The position numbers and the translations under genes are program-made. Positions 27,232 to 32,862 of a DNA stretch of 32,862 nt are shown piece after piece. Each line of letters opens with the position of its first letter. The first letter of the stretch is position 1. This DNA is from Terriglobia bacterium. GTDB lineage: Bacteria; Acidobacteriota; Terriglobia; Terriglobales; Acidobacteriaceae. The notes below the pieces were generated by a model that made no database searches, was not told the DNA's origin, and was given only the letters and a program-made list of their open reading frames with translations. The stretch lies in NCBI GenBank assembly GCA_020073395.1, contig JAIQFF010000041.1:1-32862 (forward strand), written 5' to 3'.

Positions 27232-27702
27232 GTGCTTTGCCGATGTGCATTCGGAGTGTGGCTGGTGGTCGCGGGCTGCTTCACCGCGGCCTGGGCCAAA
27301 GACATGGCGCTGGTTTCCAATAAATCCAACGGTGTGACCGAGGTCAGCATGTCCGAGCTGGTCAAGATCTGCAAGGGGCAGACCAACCGCTGGCCCACGG
27401 GCAAACCGGTCACTTTCTTCAGCCTCAATCCTGCGGCCACCGAGATGAAACTGGTGCGGGAAAAAGTTTATGGCATGTCGAGCGACGAGATCAGCGCCCT
27501 CATCACCGGTGCCAACCACGGCAGGGCGAACCATCCGGCCATTGTTGTGGTGAATTCCGACAAAGCTGTGGTTGAGGCGGTGGAATCCACGCCAGGGGCA
27601 GTGGGTTTGGTGGACCTATATTCCATAACCGGGGGCATTACCGTGTTGCGGATTGAAAGCAAGCTTCCGCTGGAAGCCGGATACCCGTTGCATGGCAACT
27701 AG
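27232..27702 (+). CDS. Small periplasmic substrate-binding-like protein (PstS-type domain)
   Basis: 156 residues. The GTG at 27232 (preceded by GGGGGAGA at 27221-27228) gives a clean signal peptide, 'LCRCAFGVWLVVAGCFTAAW' followed by AKD; an upstream TTG at 27136 would spoil it. The mature part ('VSMSELVKICKGQTNRWPTG', 'NHPAIVVVNSDKAVVEAVES', 'GAVGLVDLYSITGGITVLRI') resembles half of a phosphate-binding PstS-like protein. It is much shorter than a full two-lobe binding protein (~300). It may be a periplasmic anion sensor or a family of short PBP-like proteins; no transporter genes lie next to it. Ligand unknown; phosphate or molybdate are guesses from family and context. Confidence 0.72.
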   Translation: MLCRCAFGVWLVVAGCFTAAWAKDMALVSNKSNGVTEVSMSELVKICKGQTNRWPTGKPVTFFSLNPAATEMKLVREKVYGMSSDEISALITGANHGRANHPAIVVVNSDKAVVEAVESTPGAVGLVDLYSITGGITVLRIESKLPLEAGYPLHGN

Positions 27703-27723
27703 CACTCTGAGCACGGGAGCCTT

Positions 27724-27824
27724 GGGTAGCGCCGGCATCCTGCCGGCTGTCCCGAGGGCGTCTCGCCCTCGGCGCGGCGGGCGAGGACGCCTATCGGACA
27801 GCCGCCGGGACGGCGGAGCTACCC
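27724..27824. repeat. Composite inverted repeat with CCGAGGGCG hairpin
   Basis: The outer arms GGGTAGC...GGCTGTC (27724-27751) and GACAGCC...GCTACCC (about 27797-27824) are imperfect inverted copies. Inside is a perfect 9-bp hairpin CCGAGGGCG-TCT-CGCCCTCGG (27752-27772) and GCGGCGGGCGAGGACGCC. It ends directly before the GAGG that serves the PilZ gene. Confidence 0.75.
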
Positions 27825-27834
27825 GAGGCACATC

Positions 27835-28191
27835 ATGAGCCCCCTCACTGATCCTAAACCTGATTCCCGTGCCTCTCGCCGGTTTCGCCGCCACGCGCTC
27901 GATGTTCGCCTGTCAGTCTTTGTCTTTCGCTCGGGAGAAAACCTATCCTTTTGGGGTCGCTCGAGCGAGCTCGGAGAAGATGGAATTGGGGCCACCTTGA
28001 CTGGCGAACTGGAGCCTGGGGAGGTCGTCTCCATGGAACTGGCGTTGCCCATGGCGCCGTTTCCCATCAGGTTTCGCGCCCTGGTGCGATATCGCGACGG
28101 GTTGCGCCATGGATTTGAATTTCTGGCCCTGAGCGCCGCCCAGCGCGACGAGATTCAGCGAGTCTGCGAGATGCTGGCCGCCGGCACCTGA
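27835..28191 (+). CDS. PilZ-domain protein
   Basis: 118 residues, a lone PilZ domain. An Arg-rich 'RRFRRH' (15-20) matches the RxxxR cyclic-di-GMP binding motif, and 'SELGEDGIGA' (44-53) fits the second D/NxSxxG motif only loosely (Gly-Glu-Asp-Gly replaces the usual Ser), so c-di-GMP binding is likely but not certain. Beta strands follow ('FRALVRYRDGLRHGFEFLAL'). ATG at 27835 with GAGG at 27825-27828. Transcribed in the same direction as the PBP-like gene before and msrP after, but separated from msrP by 201 bases, which hold no clear gene or riboswitch. Confidence 0.82.
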   Translation: MSPLTDPKPDSRASRRFRRHALDVRLSVFVFRSGENLSFWGRSSELGEDGIGATLTGELEPGEVVSMELALPMAPFPIRFRALVRYRDGLRHGFEFLALSAAQRDEIQRVCEMLAAGT

Positions 28192-28392
28192 GGATTCAGT
28201 CAAGACCGCGTGGTGGCTGATGCGCGCGGCCATAGCACAGGAACAAGTACCTTCGAATCAATGGACTTTGGTTTGTCGGATCAGGGCCCCCCGATGCAAC
28301 TTTTCCCCGCCAAATGCGTCCTATTTAACAGAGAATAGCAGCCAGCAATCCAGCGCCGTGGTTGGTGCGTAACCTTTCAGGAGCTTCCCCGC

Positions 28393-29355
28393 ATGTTGAT
28401 CAAGAAAGCAGACGACATTCCATCTTCCGAGATCACACCGAAGAGCCTGTACCTGAATCGGCGGAAGTTTCTGACAGGCACGGCGGCGGCTGGCGTGGCT
28501 GCAGTGGCGGCGGGTGTGGGATTGCACGAAATCGCGTCACCGTCGTCGGTGGCACAGGCCGACGCCAAGATTGACGGCATCCAGAAGAGTCCATTCTCGA
28601 CCACCGAAGTGATCACGCCCTACAAGGACGTGACCAACTACAACAACTACTACGAATTTTCGACCGATAAGTACGAGCCTGCCGGCCTGGCCAAGAATTT
28701 CAAAACGCGTCCGTGGACGGTCACCATCGACGGCCAGGTCAAGAAGAAGCAGGTGCTCGACGTGGACACGATCATCAAGATGGCCGCGCCGGAAGAGCGC
28801 ATCTATCGCCATCGTTGCGTGGAAGGCTGGTCGATTGTGGTGCCGTGGGTTGGTTTCTCGCTGAGCGAGTTGATCAAGCGCGCCGACCCTTTGCCCAAGG
28901 CGAAGTTTGTGGAGTTCACCACCCTTTTCGATATGCGGCAGATGCCTGGTCAGCGCAGCCACGTGCTGGAATGGCCTTACGTCGAAGGCTTGAGGATGGA
29001 CGAGGCCATGCATCCGCTGACGCTGCTGTGTTTTGGCATGTATGGCGAAGTGCTGCCCAACCAGGATGGCGCGCCGTTGCGTATGGTGATTCCGTGGAAG
29101 TACGGCTTCAAGAGCATCAAGGGCATCGTGCGTATCCGCTTTGTTGACAGCCAGCCCGACAACACCTGGCATATATCCGCGCCCAGCGAATACGGGTTCT
29201 ATTCCAATGTGAACCCGCATGTGGACCATCCGCGCTGGAGTCAGGCCACGGAACGTCGCCTGGGAGAATTTCGGAAGCGGCCGACGTTGATGTTCAACGG
29301 CTACGATCAGGTGGCGTCGCTCTACTCGGGCATGGATTTGAAGAAGAATTTTTAG
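28393..29355 (+). CDS. msrP: Protein-methionine-sulfoxide reductase catalytic subunit MsrP (YedY)
   Basis: 320 residues. Periplasmic molybdoenzyme that reduces methionine sulfoxide in proteins damaged by oxidants such as hypochlorous acid. Twin-arginine signal '[20 protein letters not shown]' (Arg23-Arg24), sulfite-oxidase-type molybdopterin fold with '[18 protein letters not shown]' carrying the molybdenum ligand Cys142, '[13 protein letters not shown]' and '[18 protein letters not shown]'. AGGAG (28380-28384) supports the ATG. It is followed by msrQ after 36 bases. Uses Mo-molybdopterin, which fits the nearby moaC, mogA and moeA. Length and motifs are normal for the family. Confidence 0.97.
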   Translation: MLIKKADDIPSSEITPKSLYLNRRKFLTGTAAAGVAAVAAGVGLHEIASPSSVAQADAKIDGIQKSPFSTTEVITPYKDVTNYNNYYEFSTDKYEPAGLAKNFKTRPWTVTIDGQVKKKQVLDVDTIIKMAAPEERIYRHRCVEGWSIVVPWVGFSLSELIKRADPLPKAKFVEFTTLFDMRQMPGQRSHVLEWPYVEGLRMDEAMHPLTLLCFGMYGEVLPNQDGAPLRMVIPWKYGFKSIKGIVRIRFVDSQPDNTWHISAPSEYGFYSNVNPHVDHPRWSQATERRLGEFRKRPTLMFNGYDQVASLYSGMDLKKNF

Positions 29356-29359
29356 ATCA

Positions 29360-29390
29360 GCGAGGGCGAGACGCCGGCGCTACGAACATC
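29360..29390. repeat. Short repeat between msrP and msrQ
   Basis: GCGAGGGCGAGACGCCGGCG followed by CTACGAACATC: the same GGGCGAGACGCC core and GCGCCTAC-like flank as other palindromic repeats in the window, here degenerate. It occupies nearly all of the 36-base gap in the msrPQ operon. Confidence 0.5.
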
Positions 29391-29391
29391 T

Positions 29392-30027
29392 ATGGTGCGA
29401 TGGTTCAAGCCTTTCGTATTTCTTGCCTGTCTTGGGCCGCTGGCGCGGCTGGGATGGAAGGCCTACATGGGCCGGCTGGGGGCCAATCCCATCGAAGTCA
29501 TCACCCATTCCACCGGCGACTGGATCCTGATCTTCCTACTGGTGACGCTTTCCATCACGCCGCTGCGGAAGCTTACCGGTCAGCTGTGGCTGATTCGCTA
29601 TCGCCGCATGTTCGGGCTGTTTGCGTTCTTCTATGCGGTGCTGCACTTCATAACCTACATCTGGCTGGACAAATTTTTTGATCTGCACGAGATGTGGGCC
29701 GATGTGAGCAAGCGCCGCTTTATCACGGTCGGCTTCACCGGATTCGTCCTGCTGATTCCGCTGGCGCTCACTTCAACTACCGGCTGGATACGCCGCCTCG
29801 GCGGCAAGCGTTGGCAGGCCTTGCACCGCCTGATCTACGTCAGTGCGATCGCGGGCGTGATTCATTATTGGTGGCTGGTGAAGGCCGACGTCAGCAAGCC
29901 GCAGCAGTATGCCTTTGTGCTGTCTGTGCTGTTGGGATACCGCGTCGTGGCCTGGCTGGTGCGTAGGAATAGAGAAAGAAAGGCCGCTTCAGTGTTGGCC
30001 GACAGAGCGGAGGTTGCGGAGGGATAG
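29392..30027 (+). CDS. msrQ: Haem-binding membrane subunit MsrQ (YedZ)
   Basis: 211 residues, about six membrane helices. A haem b membrane subunit that passes electrons from the respiratory chain (quinones) to MsrP. 'HSTGDWILIFLLVTLSITPL' (with the first conserved His), 'RRMFGLFAFFYAVLHFITYI' and 'WQALHRLIYVSAIAGVIHYW' carry the histidines expected to bind haem. It matches the YedZ family over its whole length. ATG 29392, 36 bases after msrP. The C-terminal tail (~20 residues) is charged and soluble. Confidence 0.95.
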   Translation: MVRWFKPFVFLACLGPLARLGWKAYMGRLGANPIEVITHSTGDWILIFLLVTLSITPLRKLTGQLWLIRYRRMFGLFAFFYAVLHFITYIWLDKFFDLHEMWADVSKRRFITVGFTGFVLLIPLALTSTTGWIRRLGGKRWQALHRLIYVSAIAGVIHYWWLVKADVSKPQQYAFVLSVLLGYRVVAWLVRRNRERKAASVLADRAEVAEG

Positions 30028-30100
30028 CCGTTACTGGATGGTGACAACTTTCTCCGGGTAGGTGTGTTAAAGAAAGTATCGGTCTTTTTTAACCCGTCGT

Positions 30101-30127
30101 GGAGGAGTCGTGCAGCTTACGCTGCAC
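30101..30127 (+). promoter_or_regulatory. Shine-Dalgarno sequence and hairpin upstream of the lipoprotein gene
   Basis: GGAGGAG (30101-30107) is 27 bases from the ATG at 30135, too far to serve it in linear form. Between them is a perfect 7-bp hairpin GTGCAGC-TTAC-GCTGCAC (30110-30127). If this folds, the effective distance to the start becomes about nine bases. A GTG at 30099 is the alternative start but overlaps the SD and precedes no signal-like sequence. Confidence 0.45.
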
Positions 30128-30134
30128 ATTTGTT

Positions 30135-31574
30135 ATGAGAATTTTATATCTGTGCCTGGGCCTGGTCTCACTCTTGTTCTGTGCGGCTTGCGGAAATAGT
30201 AGTAGTGGCGTCCCGGGATTTATTCCTAAGGGAAATTTTTCCAAGGCCAGCCTCAATGGGCAGTACGTCTACCAAATCGAGGGGTTTGATTTCACCGCGA
30301 ACCTCAACGGGGTGGCCTATCGCGAAGCCGGTGTGTTTACTGCGGACGGCAACGGAAACATCACCAGCGCGACCGACGACTTCTCCGAAGGCAACACCTT
30401 CCTCACCACCAGCAGCACCGGCTCCTACAACATCAGCAATGACGGCACCGGCAGTTTGAGTTTCAACAATGCACGGGGAACGATCCATCTGGCCGTGACC
30501 CTGGTCAGTTCTTCCAAAGTTTATCTGGTAGAGGGTGATCAGGCCCTGAACGGAGGCGGGCTGGCGGAAAGGCAGGACTTGACGGCAATCGCTTCCGCCC
30601 CCAGCGGAACGTTCGTTTTCCGCGAGCACGATCTGAATTCGACGCAATCGGTGGCCAGCATCGGAGCTTTCACGGTAGCCGGGGGCATCGTCAGCAATGG
30701 GAACGAGGATGTGAATCGCGGCGGAACTTTCAGCTCGCTGACTTTTACCGGATCATTCAACGGCCCTGACTCCAGCACCGGGCGCGGTACCGGAACCTTC
30801 ACTGACAGTTCTCCTGCCACCTCCAGCTTCGTTTATTACATTGTGGATGCCAACAACGTGCGCTTCATGGCGGAGACCGTTGGGGTCGATGGACTGGGAC
30901 GGGCCGAGCTCCAGAGCGGCACGCCTGGGCTTTCCGGCAGCTACGCATTCGGCAGCAAGGGCGATACCGGCTTTCTGAGCGGGGTGAATATGGCCGGCCG
31001 TTTCAACGCCAGCGGCGGGAATATCACGATGGGCGTACGCGACTCGGTGCAGGACGGCAACGTCGCCAGCAATGTCAGTTTCACCGGGACCTATACCCAG
31101 GCTGCCAGCGGGCGCGCCCTGGTCAGCCTCACCACCGTTGCCAACCAAAACCTGGTGGTGTGGATGGTCAGTCCTACACGCGGACTCTTTCTGGTCAATG
31201 ATCCCAACACGGTCCAGGACGGGAGCCTCGACCTGCAGCAGGTTTCCTCGTTTTCGAATTCCACGATGAACGGACAGTTTGGCTTCGTCATGGACGGATT
31301 CGACGCGGGAGGCGCGAAGGACCGGGTGGGCACGCTGCAGTGGGATGGCTCCGGAGGCCTGATCCTGAATGAATTTACCAACGCGGCTGGAGTCATCAAC
31401 GTGCCCGTGATTCTGTCGGGTCACTATGCTGTTTCGGGGAACGGGCGAACCGGGGCCTCGATCGGTAGTCTCTCCAACAACCTGATCTTTTATCTGGTCT
31501 CGGGAAACGACGCCTACATCGTGCAGGCCGATTCGGGCGTGGCCCTCAACGGCACCATCAGCAAGCAGCACTAG
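30135..31574 (+). CDS. Lipoprotein made of four beta-rich repeats
   Basis: 479 residues. Residues 1-18 are a lipoprotein signal; Cys19 in 'FCAACG' is the probable lipidation site, though the preceding Cys-Ala-Ala is not a perfect lipobox. The rest is Gly/Asn/Ser/Thr-rich beta-type sequence built from four degenerate repeats of about 110 residues, starting near residues 40 ('LNGQYVYQIEGFD'), 156 ('PSGTFVFREHDL'), 265 ('LSGSYAFGSKGD') and 378 ('MNGQFGFVMDGFD'), each with a 'G..T.DG.GN.T' or similar strand. Such proteins are common in acidobacterial genomes but uncharacterised. A surface or outer-membrane location is inferred from the lipoprotein signal only. Confidence 0.8.
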   Translation: MRILYLCLGLVSLLFCAACGNSSSGVPGFIPKGNFSKASLNGQYVYQIEGFDFTANLNGVAYREAGVFTADGNGNITSATDDFSEGNTFLTTSSTGSYNISNDGTGSLSFNNARGTIHLAVTLVSSSKVYLVEGDQALNGGGLAERQDLTAIASAPSGTFVFREHDLNSTQSVASIGAFTVAGGIVSNGNEDVNRGGTFSSLTFTGSFNGPDSSTGRGTGTFTDSSPATSSFVYYIVDANNVRFMAETVGVDGLGRAELQSGTPGLSGSYAFGSKGDTGFLSGVNMAGRFNASGGNITMGVRDSVQDGNVASNVSFTGTYTQAASGRALVSLTTVANQNLVVWMVSPTRGLFLVNDPNTVQDGSLDLQQVSSFSNSTMNGQFGFVMDGFDAGGAKDRVGTLQWDGSGGLILNEFTNAAGVINVPVILSGHYAVSGNGRTGASIGSLSNNLIFYLVSGNDAYIVQADSGVALNGTISKQH

Positions 31575-31583
31575 ACATTGAAA

Positions 31584-31712
31584 TTTCAGATTGCGGATTT
31601 TAGATTTCAGATTGGGTCTTACCGATATTCCTGGTCTTGAATTCCCGAGGCGTGCTATGAAATTACATTGCGGAGCTTCTAAATTCTGAAATCTAAAATC
31701 TGCAATCTGAAA
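31584..31712. repeat. AT-rich 28-bp inverted repeat between convergent genes
   Basis: The arms 31584-31611 and 31685-31712 are inverted copies with one mismatch in 28 (core ATTTTAGATTTCAGA), enclosing 73 bases. Their base composition is much more AT-rich than the GC-rich genes and repeats around them. They fill the gap between the lipoprotein gene and the convergent unknown gene, and could end transcription in both directions or be a small mobile element. Confidence 0.8.
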
Positions 31713-31719
31713 CTCTTTC

Positions 31720-32388
31720 TCAGCCTCTTTCGAAGGCGTGTTTCTGCTCCAGTTCGGCGAGGGCACTGCGCATATCTGCCTCAAATTTTTCTGCCTGCGC
31801 CATCAGGGACGCATTGGCTGACGCCCATTCGCCCTGGAGGGTCATCAATTCCTGGCCTCGCAGTTTCTGCGCCACTTCGAGAATTTGCGCGGGTGACGTT
31901 TCCAGGAACAGAGCCTCGGTAGGGTCGCCAATCCAGACCGGCCCGCCGGCGACTTTGGTCTGCCAGTAAACCTTGCGCGCCACCAGCAGGGCCATATTCT
32001 TGTCCGTGGCCTTGCCAAACACCCACTTGCTGCGTTTGAAATCGTAATAACGGCTGGAGAATTGCACCGGGACCCGCTTGCCCGACTTCAGAAATTCAAT
32101 TTGCCGGCGATCAACTTCCTTGCGCAAGGCGTTGATCACCGGCGCCTCAATGTCTCTCGGTTCCAGTGACGGCATCACTTCGTAAACGGTTGCGGACAGA
32201 TTCACCGACACGGGCGCATGCAGCCCTTCCGAGTTCTCGAGAGCGATGTCAGCGTGCAGCACCCAGAAATCCGCACCCGAAGTGGACTTGCGAAACGGCC
32301 ACTCCAGACGGAATGAAAGAGGCAAGCCGCTGAGGCATACGTAGATTTTCTTTTCCGGCGTTTTGTCAGGTTGTAGGGAGCTGTTCAT
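31720..32388 (-). CDS. Conserved-looking hypothetical protein, family not recognised
   Basis: 222 residues, no signal peptide or membrane segment. An N-terminal region of mixed strands ('KKIYVCLSGLPLSFRLEWPF', 'FWVLHADIALENSEGLHAPV') is followed by a charged helical region, with 'VWIGDPTEALFLETSPAQIL' and a C-terminal stretch ('AEKFEADMRSALAELEQKHA') that could form a coiled coil. The composition and codon usage are like those of neighbouring genes, so it is probably a real gene. ATG at 32388, with a possible TAAAAT -10 box upstream on this strand. No function is proposed. Confidence 0.7.
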   Translation of the reverse strand: MNSSLQPDKTPEKKIYVCLSGLPLSFRLEWPFRKSTSGADFWVLHADIALENSEGLHAPVSVNLSATVYEVMPSLEPRDIEAPVINALRKEVDRRQIEFLKSGKRVPVQFSSRYYDFKRSKWVFGKATDKNMALLVARKVYWQTKVAGGPVWIGDPTEALFLETSPAQILEVAQKLRGQELMTLQGEWASANASLMAQAEKFEADMRSALAELEQKHAFERG

Positions 32389-32520
32389 AATGAGAATAAT
32401 TTGGAGTTTGTATTTTAAACGCCGTCATTCCACTTTTGCGATCCAGACAGGAAGATATTAGAGGTTGCGGTCAAATATCCAAGATCTAGCGAGCCCATCT
32501 GTTCCACGATAGCGAGGTTG

Positions 32521-32758
32521 GTTCTTGTCAGGTGCGATGCGGGGCTCGAACTCCGACTCTGCCGCAGCGCTGTCTGTCACGCATCGACCAGCAAGTGACA
32601 AAATTCGAACTCTCCACTATTGCTCAGTAGGAACCAAGATTCAGGCGCGAGCCGGAGATTAATTTGTGGTTTTGTCCCACCTGTTTACTCATCAGATTCG
32701 TGTCGAGGCGAATTCCGGATGAGTCTCAAAATGAAAAGGCGGCTTGATGGCCGCCTTT
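32521..32758 (+). ncRNA. Candidate structured RNA (unassigned)
   Basis: Nested complementary segments: GTTC/GAAC (32521-32524/32607-32610), TTGTCA/TGACAA (32525-32530/32596-32601), GGT/ACC (32531-32533/32587-32589) and CGATGCG/CGCATCG (32535-32541/32580-32586). An imperfect hairpin ACTCATC...GATGAGT follows (32687-32724), then a terminator-like stem. Together they would make a long structured transcript. It does not match tmRNA, 6S or RNase P RNA as far as can be seen. The orientation is a guess, taken from the hairpin at the right end; a DNA inverted repeat without an RNA is also possible. Confidence 0.3.
32735..32758. terminator. Terminator-like hairpin, possibly bidirectional
   Basis: A perfect 9-bp stem AAAGGCGGC/GCCGCCTTT (32735-32743/32750-32758). 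On the plus strand it is followed by TTTAATCA; on the minus strand by TTTTCATTTT, a better T-rich tract. No plus-strand gene ends near it, so it may end a leftward gene lying beyond the window, or an RNA to its left. Confidence 0.6.
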
Positions 32759-32780
32759 AATCACATTCTGGAAGCTTCCC

Positions 32781-32812
32781 GTCAGCGCGGCCAGTCATCC
32801 GCGACCACACAA
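32781..32812. repeat. Diverged family A repeat
   Basis: GCGCGGCCAGTCATCCGCGA followed by CCACACAA. It matches the copy at 2485-2512 (CGCGGGCCAGTCGCCCGCGA then CCACACAA) with one deletion and two or three changes, showing that family members have aged to different degrees. Confidence 0.65.
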
Positions 32813-32862
32813 GCCTAGCCAGACCCTAGAAGCTATCTGCCAGAGGCTGCGCCTGCCGCCTG

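Larger units (their letters stand above)
32389..32862. other. Gene-poor right edge of the window (474 bases)
   Basis: No convincing coding sequence was seen. From left to right: probable promoter of the minus-strand unknown gene, a stretch of nested inverted repeats (32521-32610), an imperfect hairpin (32687-32724), a terminator-like hairpin (32735-32758) and a diverged family A repeat (32781-32812). The last ~30 bases could be the end of a leftward gene outside the window, but reading frames there are too short to judge. Confidence 0.55.

Noticed and set aside
28192..28392. Possible molybdenum cofactor riboswitch before msrP
   Set aside because: The 201-base gap shows no set of helices that I can match to the known Moco RNA motif. 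A covariance-model search would settle it.
30061..30092. Terminator for msrQ in the TTAAAGAAAG...CTTTTTTAA stretch
   Set aside because: The stem is imperfect and AT-only; it could fold but is not convincing without transcript data.
32531..32589. tRNA-like TTCGA loop and complementary ends on the minus strand
   Set aside because: The stem-to-stem distance (~52 bases) is too short for a tRNA, the T-stem does not pair properly and no anticodon arm is seen. Kept only as part of the structured-region candidate.

Overview
The window reads as chromosomal DNA of a GC-rich bacterium, most probably an acidobacterium (Terriglobia-like). This is an inference from gene content: a GTG-started Ser/Thr kinase with FlgO-like and TPR domains, short secreted carboxypeptidase-regulatory-like proteins, a GIDE-domain protein beside LemA, a LysW-like mini-protein, and gaps full of palindromic repeats. 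No single sequence proves the taxon. Genes lie on both strands, many starts are TTG or GTG, and no phage, IS element, CRISPR array, tRNA or rRNA was found.

Layout. 1-4075: 3' end of rpoC with its terminator, a YihY/BrkB membrane protein and pyruvate kinase. 4217-7148: an alpha/beta hydrolase, a rhomboid protease and a secreted M28 peptidase. 7273-10158: a LysW-like zinc-ribbon protein, two small secreted beta-sandwich proteins, a GIDE-domain membrane protein and LemA. 10367-15862: ribosomal protein S1 with a long leader, a HIT hydrolase, NAD-dependent DNA ligase and a GNAT acetyltransferase. 16084-21328: a secreted TPR protein, a diacylglycerol-kinase-like lipid kinase, a YdjM-like membrane hydrolase, a DUF6580 membrane protein and a DedA/SNARE-associated-like membrane protein. 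21411-27057: molybdenum cofactor genes (moaC, mogA, moeA) with a response regulator between moaC and mogA and a receptor-type Ser/Thr kinase before moeA. 27232-30027: a small PstS-like periplasmic protein, a PilZ protein and the molybdoenzyme pair msrP-msrQ. 30135-32388: a repeat-built lipoprotein and an unknown protein. 32389-32862: no confident gene, but inverted repeats that could form a structured RNA, plus a terminator-like hairpin.

How it fits together. The clearest functional theme is molybdenum cofactor synthesis and use. MoaC, MogA and MoeA supply steps of Mo-molybdopterin synthesis, and MsrP, about 1.3 kb past the start of moeA, is a Tat-exported enzyme that needs that cofactor to repair oxidised methionine, with electrons from MsrQ. 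The REC-DUF4388 regulator packed between moaC and mogA (6-base gap, then 20-base overlap) suggests a regulatory link not obvious from known pathways.

The most striking non-coding feature is a population of palindromic repeats, usually in inverted pairs, in most intergenic gaps. Several carry a CTTTGACTTTGAC-like tail. One lies in frame inside moeA, one supplies the last codons and stop of the lipid kinase, one overlaps the stop of the DedA-like gene, and one separates msrP from msrQ. They resemble REP/REPIN elements, but no transposase for them is in the window. A second pattern is a -10-like hexamer 5-9 bases before the start codon, without a Shine-Dalgarno sequence, in six genes. This suggests frequent leaderless transcripts.
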